Positions 49,500 to 62,300 of a DNA stretch of 64,000 nucleotides are shown here, piece by piece; the first letter of the stretch is position 1; each line of letters opens with the position of its first letter. Source of the DNA: Clavelina lepadiformis (lineage: Eukaryota; Chordata; Ascidiacea; Aplousobranchia; Clavelinidae). The stretch spans positions 5,146,001 through 5,210,000 of the forward strand of contig NC_135242.1 in NCBI RefSeq assembly GCF_947623445.1, given 5' to 3'. The notes under the pieces are model-generated. The model was given only the letters and a program-made list of their open reading frames with translations, was not told the DNA's origin and ran no database searches. A program made the translations under genes and the position numbers.

Positions 49500-52400
49500 T
49501 TTTATAGCTGAAATATAATTTAGCATGTTACAAACTTTCTGGTATACAGTTTATTACAGAAAATTTGAACAAAAAAATTGTATTTATATATATTATTATA
49601 AATGATTTTGTGACTAAATAACTGAAAACCTTAAACGCCGCAAATTTTACAGACTAAGCTGTATCTAGCTTACCTAACCCCTAAAATTTGCTCGTTTTAA
49701 AATGCAAAATTGTACTGATACAGCCCAGGTGTATTAAACATTCAGCCTGCGTGCCTTACTTTGCAAACAAAATCTCAAAGATTATTGAGACAGAAAATCA
49801 CAAACTGTGGTGGTGATACTATTTTAATCTTGTTTCTGCGGCCACAGATAATGTGGTGTGATTGCAAATACACAAATGTTGTTTATGACAGTTATAGTTA
49901 TGACAAAAAATACATTTATAGTCCCAAAGATCTGAAAATAGAGCAGTATATTTATTATTACATATCAATTGAAATATATGTATTTTATTATATTGTGTTT
50001 CCAATGGAAATTTCAACAACCATAGCCAAATTGTGATCAACCCTATTTACTTTATTTGGTGTTTACAGTTAACTCATAAAATTCTGTGTTTCAGCATCAA
50101 GTTTTTGGTAATTTCCTGTATTATATCCAGCAGTGTGCACATTTTTCCAATTAAAAGTATAAGCATTTTAATTTATCGCTCCTTTTCATTATGCTATAAT
50201 TTTTGCTATATAATATGGTATTCAAGCTTATGTCTTGTGACAGTATTCTAGTCGTTATTTGAGTTGAAACAAATTATACGATGTCAATTGTCAATAAAAT
50301 GAACATTTAGCCGATATTCCGACTCGAAAGTACTACAGTTTTTGACCAGAAATGGTGCATGCAAAGACGCACATCTTGGCGTGCACCAAAGCCTCAATTC
50401 TTTTTTGTTTATTATAAATTGGCATTCAAACAACCAGTTTTTCTTTATTTGTCTGTTATAATTCGGCATGAAGATGAAAAAGTTTAGCATGTACGTTATT
50501 GAATCTCTCACGTGCAGTTGCCACACTTTCCACCATATAACCTATATATATCATTCATGTCTGTAAATGGACAAATCTTGTCGTCTTGCTACAGTGGAAA
50601 GCATGCAACTGCACACTCCACATTTTTCAAGATTGTGCTTGCTGCACTCGACCGTTTCACATTTACCACTGAAAAAAAGAGCCCACAGGCTCGTATGGAA
50701 AAAGTGTTGTGCACAATATAGCTATCAGGTACACAAAATGGCTCAAAAAACTAATCTGTAAGCTAACCAATTCCCAAACAGGGTCATCTAGATCATCCTA
50801 GTGCACACTCGCGCATACTGGTGCACACCAATTTTGAAAATTACGTTGTCCGGTGCACAAAAAACCCACAGTCTTTATGTTTGGCCTAACACACTGCAAA
50901 ATGCACCTAGTGCACTATTATGTAGCGCTCAGTCATTCCTAATTTGGCCGTCATGCTCCCCCAAGATCTCATTGAAAAGTTTCATGCTTTGGTCTGGCCG
51001 ATTTGAAAACAATTGTCCTTCTGTCAGATAGGATACACTAAAAGCATGAAAGGGCTGATTTTGAAAACAGTGTTTTCCAACTACAGAACTATATATAGTT
51101 CTATATATAGGCCTATTTTCTTCGTTTCAGCCTTTTCTACTTTTCAGGCTTTTAGTGAGATCCTGTCAGATTGTAATAGTAGTTTACCTCAGGCTACGGA
51201 AGCGGAAGATTTCAGACAAATTGATGTGAGACTCATAGCTCAGTCATTCAATATAGTCACAACAACGCAAGCTCTAACCATGAACCATGTGTTGAATTGT
51301 CAAACAGAGTTGATTACTCCGAGTTTTACAAAGGGCAAGACACAGCTTAAAAAAATGCAGACAAATCGGTTAAAAAGAATTAAACACACACATGCAGAAT
51401 GGACTAAAACCATACAGCAAACTATAGATACTATAATGAAGACAAAGTAATGCACGGATTAAAAAATCTCCAGCGCAGTTAGCAAACTTTCCAGTGTAAC
51501 GACTTTCTTTCAAGTGCAGCAGGTATACTTCTGAGTTAGTCTAACAAACCGTTCATAACTGCATGCCTAGTTTTAATTCTTTTACCACAACAAGCATCTA
51601 GTATTCTAGTCTAACCAGATCAAAGCAAAGCAATTTATTGCTGTTTAAAGAAATGACTTTAGAACCTTCATCTTCCAGGTGACAAAATTAAGCCTATCAT
51701 ACTTTTGTATGCTTTATGTACTCAATACCAACCTTTTTCATTGAATTTCGCCGAGAGTAATTATTTCGAAGAAACGAATCTTTCACAACGTTAAAAAAAG
51801 TTATCGTTTGGCCATAAACAACAGGCAATTACACAGTAGTGAAACATATTATAGTTATAAATTTATCTTCTTTCAGTTAAGCAATAACTCCTTTACATAA
51901 AAATATTCGTGTCAACCAGATATTCCTGTCTACTTAAAAAATCGTTATCTTTCAGAAAACCTCGGTATTTTCCTATCTTCCACGTGCATTTTGCCGATTT
52001 GTTTTACCTGAAGTTCAGTCAAGCGTAACCGGATGTGACGTTTTGCGGTTCCAAGAATAGCCTACTGCCATACACTATAGTGACTATACGACCTTGCTAC
52101 CGGTACTCAACTAGCCTATCGTCAAACGTCTAATCTAGCTGTATGGGCAAATAACTTCCTTTTATGGCAGAAGTAGAACAGAAGTAGTTCCCCTTTTGTG
52201 CAACTTGGTGTGCGATTTTTATTTTTCACGCACAGATTGTTAATTGTAGGTTTGTACTTGCAATTCGTGAAATGACTTGAAGTAATTCCTATTCTTAACT
52301 TTAAAGCTGCACTACTATTAGGATCGAGTATTGAATAGCCTATGATGATTCTCAATTAAATAGGTACTAGGTTGCCTGCACATTAAATATTCATTAGACA

Positions 52401-53020
52401 ACAAATTATGTTACTATTTACGATGTAACAAAATTTCTGACTGTTCCGAAATATTTTTTTTAACTAGGCTACTAGCTTACCCAGAAGGCATCATTAATTT
52501 GAATCCACAATTAAATACATGTTTAGAACGTATTCTTACAAATATGCCATGAATAAACTAGGCAATAACATGAAAAAAATCATGGAGTATGTACAGATTA
52601 AGCCTACTGTATATCGCTATTTTGCGTAAATTGCTGTTCAACTGTAAACATCAAGCAGAAAGCAGAAAGATTTTATAACTCGGCCTATACACAAGTGGAG
52701 ATACATGTTTCTTAAGTAAAACAACATTCTAATGATTGCCATACAAAATAATTTACATTTTCATGTTATAACTAAATAAATCATATTTTTGTCATCATAG
52801 ACATGAAATAAATTTATTTTTTTTCCAATAAGATTTACTGCAGTAGGCTACACAGTAACGATAATGAGCATTCATACTGGTGACAAACGTAACAACAAAT
52901 CGAGAAAGCACTTTGATGGTCTTGTTTCGTTATATGTGATGTCTGAGCAAAGTTAATGTAATCCATGCTTCGTTTTTGTTCATGCTACAATGTGCCTGTA
53001 GGCTAATTAATATAATATAA
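49500..53020. other. gene-poor stretch with dispersed repeats
   Basis: Apart from the open frame at 51013-51450, listed separately, only short frames are present. At about 50692-50875 a segment resembles 16725-16935 (shared GTGCACACTCGCGCAT and AAATTACGNTGTCCG). At about 50336-50430 there is weaker inverted similarity to 17195-17290. An AT palindrome lies at 51087-51108. Confidence 0.4.
51013..51450 (+). CDS. unidentified open reading frame, possible terminal exon
   Basis: The open frame ends at TAA 51448-51450. A good acceptor (TCTACTTTTCAG at 51138-51149) could open a last exon of 100 codons beginning AFSEILSDCNSSLPQ and ending in a basic helical tail (KKMQTNRLKRIKHTHAEW). I do not recognise it and found no upstream exon. 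It adjoins a dispersed repeat, so it may be a transposon remnant. Confidence 0.25.
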   Translation: MSFCQIGYTKSMKGLILKTVFSNYRTIYSSIYRPIFFVSAFSTFQAFSEILSDCNSSLPQATEAEDFRQIDVRLIAQSFNIVTTTQALTMNHVLNCQTELITPSFTKGKTQLKKMQTNRLKRIKHTHAEWTKTIQQTIDTIMKTK

Positions 53021-53464
53021 ACGTAGGGGAAACCAGTGTAATTTGGACCCCTTAAGCAAAATCTTTGATAATAACGAAAGTCCTTGGTCGATTTCTTCCA
53101 AACTTCACTTGTTTATTCACATACATGAAAAGTACAACATAACGAAGTATCGGGCTTAAATAATTTAAACTGGAGGTGCACTACCAAATTAAATTTTTTC
53201 ATGCTAAGGGTCCAATTTACACAACTGTTGTGTAAAATGGACCCTTTCCATTTTTAAACAAAACATACAACTTAATATTCAATTTTATTCGGATAGCACC
53301 TAACTTCACTGTATAAGTTTCTAATTCAATGACACTGCTGGTAAATAGTCAATTTTAATTTTTTCAAATGAGGGGTCCAATTTACACAATGTGTGATTGT
53401 GCAAACTGGAACCATCGATAACTCACAAAAATAGAACAACCCATGCAAAAACAGAAACACACAT

Positions 53465-53830
53465 TTACGAACAGTTGTCGCAGTAATAATACTTGGAATC
53501 ACTAATATCAGCACATTCTTCATGGGCCCATTCCTTGCAGCTTTTGCATTGAATCCAGTCTTCATCTGCAGAATCTCCACACACCAGGCAGATGGAATTC
53601 TGTTTGTTCTCTGTTTTCCTTCCTCTCTTCTGTTTCGTTTTTTTGTGCACTGCCTCTTTTTGTCACATCACTGTCTCTTTTATTCAGAGTGTTTTTATGA
53701 GGAGAACTTGTTAAAATTGTGGCGCGTGAAGATTTTCGCCGTTTAGTACCAGGATTCATAGATCGGATTCGCTTTGGTAGAGGGCTGATATCTGTGACAG
53801 TTACAACACTTTTTTTTTCTCAGAATAAGA
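53465..53830 (-). pseudogene. C-terminal linker and PHD finger of the pogo transposase, frameshifted
   Basis: About 53825-53660 carries DISPLPKRIRSMNPGTKRR then RATILTSSPHKNTL, the usual linker before the finger. 53630-53465 carries CLVCGDSADEDWIQCKSC then WAHEECADISDS and YYCDNC, a PHD finger with its Cys4-His-Cys3 ligands visible. The two parts are in different frames; the break falls at a run of seven A bases on the minus strand near 53650. Stop codons also separate this piece from the DDE frame. Confidence 0.8.
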
Positions 53831-53888
53831 AATGGATGAGAGTAGGCCTACAGGGCTGGCTTGCATGTCAGAAATTAGATTGCTGGTT

Positions 53889-54881
53889 TCAGCTGTTTTG
53901 TTGATGCAAGCAGGAGTGGTTGTTAACTGCAGTTGAGCTTGCATTTTCCACTAGAGCTGAGCTTGTGGTGGCGATTAGATCATCTGAATTCTCAGCTGGA
54001 TCGGGTTGATCTGTGACATCAGCAGCAGCAAAATCACCGTCATTAAAGACCAGCATATTAACTGGATAAATTCCGGCCTTTCGAAATCCATTCACCGCAC
54101 AGCTAACATTTGCAGCTTTTCCGTATGCAAGACCAAACAAACGACAAATTTGAAACGCAGAGACTGCTCGTCCAGGATTTGCACGCAGCCACTGCTCAAT
54201 TTGTTGATAATAATAGGTCTTCAGTGGTTTGAAAAAAGTTAAATCTAATGGCTGCATCCGATGACTGGTGTGTGGTGGTAATGAAAGCATAATAACACCA
54301 CTTTTTGATGCCAACTCTAAAGCTTCGATATTGTGCGTGTGGCTTTTATGTCCATCTAAGATCAGCAGGACCCTCTCTTCTTGGCTAGGCTTTGCATGCT
54401 GGATGAAGTGTTTTATCCATTCCAAGAATATGTCGTTGTTCATCCATCCCGGGGATCGAAGAGATATTTCTGGATGCCTTTTCAGAAATCCTTTCACCCA
54501 ATCATAGCCAGCAATTTTCTTTTCTTTGTTGAATCTAGTAGAAATGTTATTAGCTTCTGCAATTTGGAATGCAAGCTTTTGAAGGTCTATCAATGTCAAG
54601 CCATAAAACCTGGCTTCCATATCTTCAATATGCTTTGCCAATTGGTTTTCAATCTCTTCCGGGAGGTCAGTAGATCTTCCTAACATCTTGCGGCTGCCAA
54701 GAGTAATCTTGTTCTTCTTTTTCAGTCTTCTTAGAAGAGTCGTTTTGGGGACATGAAACTGTTTGGCTGCTTTTTTTATACCCATTGTGCCATCTCTTAC
54801 AGCCCCTATTGCATGTCGCATCGCTTCTTCATCCCACTTTCCATACACTCCTTTGCTCTTACGCTCAGCTCTTGTGGTCAT
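53889..54881 (-). pseudogene. pogo-type transposase with internal deletion
   Basis: 330 codons. An N-terminal helix-turn-helix of the Psq type (GIKKAAKQFHVPKTTLLRRL), then a CENP-B-like region (YDWVKGFLKRHPEISLRSP), then directly GWMNNDIFLEWIKHFIQHAK of the DDE domain. In intact pogo transposases roughly 100 residues lie between those last two blocks and include the first catalytic aspartate; here they are absent. The second (LLILDGHKSHT) and third (HRMQPLDLTFFKPLK) acidic blocks are kept. The frame then stops and the C-terminal part continues in decayed sequence. The product should bind DNA ends but not cut them. Confidence 0.88.
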
Positions 54882-55679
54882 GTTTGTACTAAGTTCAAGA
54901 TCAGAAGGATCACAAAATGAAAGTTTTAATATCCTAAGAAAACAGGTAATGTTATCTGCCTCTACGTGTAATTTAGGGGGGGGGGTCCAAATTACACGTT
55001 TTATTGGGGTCCATTTTACACAAACCTAAGCTGAAATTTCTTTCAGGCTCTTCACTAAAATCTTAAACTGACAGTCTAATACTGTCATGGTACAGTATCT
55101 GCGAATGTTTTAGTTGTCTCGAAACGTTTAAATTATTTTCCTACCTGCCTCTAGCCTCCGATTATATCGAAATAACGCATGAACTAAAATAAGATCAAGC
55201 ACCCCTAATAGTTTACTTGCGTTTTCGTAACTAGACCACAAAAGAAACGAGACCAAACACAACTGCTGCCACGTTTTCTTGCTAACGTCTTCCATGTCGC
55301 GTGATGTTTGTGACGTCACGTACCACGATTAGTCTGAAATCAGCCTTGGTCCGATTTACACAGGGGTCCAATTTACACCACTTTCCCCTATATATGTGCT
55401 TATATGTAGTCTATCACAGTATATTAGCCTATATGGTAACGTAATAAAGATGCACAGTTGGTTACTAAATCTACACAATCTTAGTCTTCCCTATAAGCAA
55501 CTTACTTTCAAAAGATTTATGCGAAATGAAAAAATTATATTTCATTGAATTTTTGTTTTACTAATTACCTATAAAACAAAATAAACATTTTATGTGTAAG
55601 CAATTGTTGTTAAAGCTTAATTACATGAGGCATTCATTACCACCTCTATAGACTGCTTTTACGACTTTAGAATTGGCTT

Positions 55680-55702
55680 GAATTTGAATTTGAATTTGAA
55701 TT
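55680..55702. repeat. (GAATTT)n short tandem repeat
   Basis: Three to four copies of a six-base unit, flanked on both sides by GAATTGGCTT. Confidence 0.8.
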
Positions 55703-56146
55703 GAATTGGCTTTAGAATTAAAATAAAAAATTAAAATCAAACACTTTAATGTTAACCAGATGCTTAAAATCTAATAACATACATAGCCTACATGTTCATT
55801 TAATGCTTTCAATGTTTATACACAGGATGTCATTTTTATCACATTTTGCATTTATTTGCTTACTTGCTAAACAGAAAACGTTTTTCAGGATACGTTCTTC
55901 CGCGTAACTGCATCGGGGAGTTCTTTATTGTCTCTTAGCGTGCGTTTTAACTTTATGCTATGATTTATTTTCTGGCTATGTGTTTAAATTCTAGACATGT
56001 TTAGCTTATACACACAAAATGTGCAAAAAATGCTATTTATATAACTTATAGAATTTTTATCGTGTCCTATTAATTATAACATAGCCTGTATAGTAGCATC
56101 ATGTGTAGTTAGGAATTTTGAAATTTATTTGTTTGAGTTCTTGAAA

Positions 56147-59100
56147 TTAGTCTTCGCAAGGATTTCCGCAAATCTGTGCGCTCAATTTTCGGGTCAATTC
56201 CATATTTAGATCCTGGAAACCAAACTCTGCTATCACGAGACTGTCTTCTTTCCCTGCAATTGCTAAAAGCTGATCCCGATCTAAACGTCCAGTAGATGGT
56301 ATGATCCCAAATACAAAAGTCTGTAAAACAAATAGAATGAAAGCTGTGTGTTGTTCATAAATTTATACCAAATATGTTGCTTGAAATTTTCTCTTCATTA
56401 AAGATTAACGATGAGCATAATTACGTTACTGCAATATAATTGACGGAATTATTCTCACTAGTATTCCCATGGCTCTCAAATCCTTCGCAATATCGTCCAC
56501 ATCGTCTTGAGAGCGCCCGTCAGTGATCACCAACAGGACATTTCTCACTCCAGGACGGTTTCCATTTTCAGCCAAGAAATAATTATCTCTTGCATAAGCT
56601 AGCGCTTGTCCTGTACGCGTTCCTATAAACGTGGCCACGAAAAAGGTTATGTAGCAAAGCAGGAAGGCGAGGGTATTTTATTTCCTCTAAAATTCCAAGC
56701 ATAAAAAAACATTAACAACAAACCCGCGCCGTTATATGGAATACGATCATACGCGGCTATGAGAGCCTCGGTATCTGTAAATGCATTGAGCAAAATTTGG
56801 GTATCTGTGTCTACAATTGCGTTGTATCTGAAAAGTCCGATTTGAGCAGCATCGACGCCTAGCATAAAGTTCCTAGAAAGTACATTTTATTGAAAAACCT
56901 GTAAGTAAATAATAACTATCGTCAAACAACGCAAGATCAACCTCTTCTATTCCTACTCTAAATGAAATCTATATTTGCGTAAGCAAAGTTAATAGCATAA
57001 CATATAATTACTTAGATCGATATTGTTTATTGTCTTGCGATGTACTGATGTTCGGTACATTCTGTTTACCTTATAATTCCGGAAACAAATGTTTTCAGAA
57101 GCTCCCAATTGTCATCTCCAATGGAAGAAGAAGAGTCCAAGACAATGACAACATCCATGACAGCATAAGGCGGGCAAGAACCTAACATTTTCAAAGTGTT
57201 CAGAACATTTGCTGAGAAACATACAGTCTAGGTTTCGTATTGATTGCAAATTTGTTAGTCTTTATCAGTCTTTATTCGATGTCTGAAATACATTATGATT
57301 ATAGTATACCGATCTATTAGGTCAAACTTCTAAACCTGATGAAAAAACAACATTATTATATGTCTATGAAACTCACGTGCACAGCAAGGTGCTGGAAAAT
57401 TCCAAGAAGTGTCATTGAGGCAGATATTTGAGGAGAGATCAGGCGGAAAAAGATTGTAACCTTCATCAGTGCATTCAAAATTGCAAACTGAGGTAACAGA
57501 TGTTCCATCGCTGCATGAGTATCGACCGTGTTGCAATTCGCCTTGATCAGCACATTTGTTCACTAAATAGTAGAAAAATATTTGGTCAAAATACAACAGT
57601 AAAAGCTGTCTTCATCGTTTACTAATTTGTGACAAACTTAAATGGACGCTGACCAATGCATTCAGGGGCTTCTTCATCCCAAACTGGTCCGTTCTTTGTA
57701 AAAATACAAGTACTGTACAAAGGACCGACGTGTCTACGAAAACCGTTGCAGCCGTATTCGCATCTTGACCCAATAGGGTTAAAACTGGGTGGAGAACACA
57801 CACGAAACCCGTTTTCGGGAGCAGCAGGTGGCTCTCCACACGTTTCCGCTGAAAAACATCCAAAAATGATTTAAATGTCGACAAAAAACTAACAAATAAA
57901 CCTGGTGGGCTTATAGGCTTCTGAAAAATCTTTTCATTTCTAACAATTATAACTTACGTCTGCATACTGGCACAGGATTGTCAAACTTCGTAGTTTCAGT
58001 TTCGGGTTCGCTAATGCACACACTTCTTTCAGCCCCATCTATTGTGTAGCCTGTCAAACGTATAGTATTAAACATATATACGTCTAAGCAAACAGTTTCT
58101 AAATTGGAAGTTATTGAAACTTAGCTTTACCTTCATTGCATGAAAAGCGGCAGATTGTTCCAACATCAGTTTCCGACTTTTCAAACTGGCAAGTTTTTCT
58201 TCCAAAGCGCGGTGGCTCTATAGGCAAGCAACGAGGTGTATCTAATAACATAAAACTCTACCTGAGAATGCATGAGCATGATTGAAGGGATCAAGGAAAA
58301 CGTCACCGGGTGCATCCAAGATAATTTTATTTGGATGTCAGTAAACAAAAACAAACAAACTAAGCGTAATGTAACTTGCCCGTCAGTAAAATAATTAAAA
58401 GTTGCTGTACGCCTACTTCGCAATATAAAAAAAAAACACCGCAAAATTGCCTGATGGTGCCAGGTGCCTACAACTTACTATCCCGTATTCGTGAACAAAA
58501 GAGCGCAACGGCATTACAACGATTGAAGTCGCAGCAGCATCTGCAAACTGAATTGAGTGCTCTTGCGTTGCATTGGGTCGGTGTAGCGGCTGCTTTCGAA
58601 TTCTAGTGAAATATATCATATGAGTTAAATAAACAATAAATTCTTTGATCTTAAATTAACCAAAAAAGCATCTGGTATACAATTTCATTCGTTTTTTTTA
58701 AATTCAAACGCACGCGAACACGTCTTGCTGATCCACTGCACTTATGGAGTAACTTTTAACCCAGTCAGATATAGGCTACCTGTTCGAAGTTACTTTCGCA
58801 CGCATGTCTTTGTTTGCATCGCTTTGTAATTCTTACTCCGTGCTCATCTCTTCTAACTTCGTTTTGGCAGATTTCCTAAAAATTAAGAAAAGGGAAAGGA
58901 AAATTTAGAGACTGTACATAATTTTATTTCCTTAAACAAAACCCGTAACCACAAGGAACACACCATATAGTTAATCTGAAAGCACATTGACTATGTTAGT
59001 ATTATAGTGAAGTACAGTATATAAGAAATGCTTTAAATGCGTTAGCGTATACTGTTACGTAAATTTCTGCAAGATAAAAATGTTCCAAACTAGAAATTAT

Positions 59101-59391
59101 CACACTTACATTGAAGGTGCAACTTTGAAGTCTTCCTGTTCTTCGGCATTCCCTGTTGGAACGAACATTATTGCAAACGAAGCAATTAATAGCTATGGAA
59201 AAGAGTAAACTGTTTTAAAAGGTAAATCATTGTCGTAATTTATATACAATGCTGCATCTAGATTACAACTAAAGTTCATGCTAGAATTGATTAAAGTTTT
59301 CGGTAAATAGCGCATGAAAAATAAGAATTAGCCTACCTTTGCCAGTCGCTACAAATGTGCTGAAAACGACAAGAAATGGACCCAAGTTCAT
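56147..59391 (-). CDS. secreted Ly6/uPAR - sushi x3 - VWA protein
   Basis: Likely an extracellular adhesion or immune-like protein; no named orthologue recognised. Twelve exons keep frame to TAA (514 aa): 59391-59337, 59192-59110, 58875-58780, 58602-58479, 58241-58131, 58050-57958, 57848-57654, 57562-57377, 57181-57070, 56872-56724, 56625-56459, 56320-56147. Exon 1 is a signal peptide ([17 protein letters not shown]). Exons 2-4 form a three-finger Ly6/uPAR domain ([15 protein letters not shown] up to [10 protein letters not shown]). Exons 5-6, 7 and 8 are sushi/CCP domains (for example [20 protein letters not shown]; the third is less typical). Exons 9-12 are a VWA domain with a complete MIDAS metal site: DSSSS, the threonine of GTRTG, and the aspartate of VITDGRS. 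There is no membrane segment or protease domain, unlike complement factor B. The junctions after exons 1, 4, 5, 6, 7 and 8 are phase 1, fitting exon-shuffled modules. Confidence 0.9.
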
Positions 59392-59399
59392 TTTTCAGA

Positions 59400-62300
59400 A
59401 TTTCTATAGCTAAAGATTTCTGAATTGTCGTCGCATTGCAAGCGATGAGCAACTTGTAAATGAAGATGGCAGGACATGTGGTTTACCGTATTTATAGCTA
59501 CAGATACTTGATAAACTTGTTAAGTCATACGTAACCCCGACGTGTCATGTTTATCTGCTTAATAACGAATCTGTTGCATGGCTACTAGCTACGGCCCTGC
59601 CTTAGAAATGCAGGGTAATTGCATTGCAACATATATATCTCATGCAACGCATCCGAGAATGGGGCAAACAAGCCTGTCAAAATTGTTTACAACCAACGCG
59701 TTCACAACGATTTCTGGTTAATATGATTTTTACACGTGGCTCCCACATTGCGTCTCTGAAATTTGAGGTGAATAGGAAACTGTAAATATTTACACGATAA
59801 TGTTAGTGATGAAATACTTCTGACCGAGGCTGTTCTTATCTGCAATTGCAAATAAAGTATACAAAGTATAACTAACTTGTAGTCAACTCTGTAGCAGCAA
59901 AAATACTTTTTTGAAAAACTATCTCACCAGGTACTCTAAATTCAATGCCACAAACTATTTTCCTTAAACAGAATAATTTTAGCTCCGTTTTCGTGAAGAA
60001 ATATTTATACTATTGCAAACATAAACAGGGGACGTGATAAAACGTAAAACAAAGACAAGAACTTTCACACTATAATTTACATTTCATTGCTAGAATAATG
60101 TTTGAAATCATTAGAACAACAAACCATGTTGGTGTTATGACTATTGCCTTGCTTTCACTTGAACCCGGCATCTATACATTGAAAGTCTGTACCAATCTTT
60201 CTGCAAAAATAATTAATAAAAGTCTTTACAAACAAGCGTTACTGCCAACGTCAAGTTTACACACTATATCTACTGCACCATCATAATATCGTTGATATGA
60301 AGAGATGTGGTTTTGCAATACCAAAATGCTATAATCAGCAAAACCATTGGAGAGAATAGATATCTTTATTTACTAAACTATATAACTATATAAACAATAT
60401 GATCAGGATTAGCTTCAGTGCCTCATTAGAACGGAAATAAACAGAATTTAAATTGAATTACAATATGACACGAAAAATTGGATTGAAAGAGTAGCTTCGT
60501 TTCCAAAAAACATTGAGCTTCACACCTGAATGACCCGTGGGCGATATTAGTGGATGGGCAAAACAAAGAAAGAGGATGACATTATACGTCATAGACAATA
60601 GCGTAGACTGTGGATCCTGCAGTCTGTAGGAAATTAAAATGGTACAGTATAAGCAAAACCACAACATCATTATGCAGGTATAGGTCACGAGGTTAACAAT
60701 GCAAGTACAGTAGTTGTTTTTTTTTAGTTTATGTGATCTTGTAAAAGTTTTTAAGAAAAAGTATGTTCCATTTTATTGTTTGTTCTTTGTTTCATCAAAG
60801 CATTAAGTTTAAAACGTGCAATATATACAAATATATACATAGATGAGTAATAACGATCGAAAATTAGCACAGCCACCACGCCCAGAATGCACTTCAATTC
60901 ACACCGAAGAAAAACTAAAAGAAAAGTAAAACAAAAGCGCTAGAAACACCGCACGAGGCTATCAACAATCATGTCGAAAGGGTCACAGAGAAACATAAAG
61001 GACCGTTGGTCTTCATGGAGGTAACAGTATAGGATATTTGACGCACAAGTGCTAACTATGAAAATAATCATTCAAATTGCATGGATTGAGAGTTTTTGAT
61101 GTGCAAACATAGATGATTAAAATGAAAACACATCAAAAGAAACACTATGTTAAGAATCCCAATTAGAATCCTGTTTCTTGTGACCCTCAGGTGAACTATC
61201 ACATACTGATAAAGGAGAATGAGGTAATCCATTTGAAACAGCACATACCTTAACGTTTCTATGAACAGGCTATATATAACTTTTCTTGAAGAAATGAAGT
61301 ATAACTGGACTGTAGCATATACAGATTGATGATTGAAACCGTTGCCAGTTAATTACTATAGCTCAGTAGTATAACGTTTAAATGCAGAATAAAACTGTTG
61401 TAGTTCATTCCTAACAAACCTTATGCACGAGTGAAGATAAAGGCTGATAAAATCCATAAACCATAGAAACCACCGATATTGAGATGATGACCGACATGGT
61501 AAACAAGAAAATGGAAATGTTGATGATCGTGTATATCATTGTTGACGTAGCTATATCGGTCGTGGCTGTGACACTTACACTTAATTCTTTTCAGTGGGGC
61601 AGGTATCATACTCCCAAATTTGGCAGCACCACAGTCTTTATGCAATGCTGTGTATAATTCTTTGGCTATAATAAAGTATAAGGACAAATTATATTATAAC
61701 GTATAACCTATAAATAAATAAGTAAACGTAAGATAAGATAATCAACCGCCCAAAGTTTTACATAAGCTTAAACTTCCAAGACTAAGTTAACTGCCACTTA
61801 AAATGTGGCTTTGGAACCCGGCTTCAAACCCATCAAAAACGCAATGCATTTATATATATAGCCTATAATCCTATATATTGAAAAACTGCCAACCGTAAAG
61901 CAAACAATACAAAATGAAAACGTAATAAATTTGTTTCTAAATTGAAATTGATGAAATTCTACGTCCAAATTGCTGACAAAAGGTTCAACATTTTCATTTT
62001 TTAGAATGGACCCAGGATGCTCATCTTGAGTTTGAGCTAATTTAGATACTCCTCAGCATATACAGCTCAAATCCTGAATTCAGGATAAGAAATCCAAGTT
62101 CTGCAGACTGACAAATCATGCTGTTGACTTTTGCAAATAACTAACAAAACGAAAATAAGTTTTTTCAGAATTTCAGAGATAAAAATAGCTTACCAAAACC
62201 TCGTGCTTTGTGCAATTATTGTTATACGCTATAAGAACTCTGCATACAGATACGTAGGCTATACGATTTATACAATTTGTTGCAAAAGATTCAGAATTCA

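Larger units (their letters stand above)
53026..55388 (-). mobile_element. pogo/Tigger-type DNA transposon, about 2.36 kb
   Basis: The left end reads GGGGAAACCAGTGTAATTTG and the right end, reverse-complemented, GGGGAAAGTGGTGTAAATTG; the 26-base ends agree at 22 positions. TA dinucleotides at 53024-53025 and 55389-55390 fit a Tc1/mariner-superfamily target duplication. The minus strand encodes a pogo transposase with a C-terminal PHD finger, both damaged. The motif TGTGTAAATTGGACCCC or its complement recurs within the element near both ends. Confidence 0.9.

Noticed and set aside
56147..59391. Complement factor B orthologue
   Set aside because: Sushi and VWA domains are present, but there is no serine protease domain before the stop codon and a Ly6 domain precedes the sushi domains.
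60098..60286. 62-codon plus-strand frame
   Set aside because: No domain, no splice context and a length expected by chance in AT-rich DNA.
61421..61687. Histidine-rich minus-strand frame of 88 codons
   Set aside because: All three frames of this stretch look partly open and the histidine-rich one lacks a plausible protein pattern. A hydrophobic alternative frame exists but does not join cleanly to the candidate last exon at 61150-61258.
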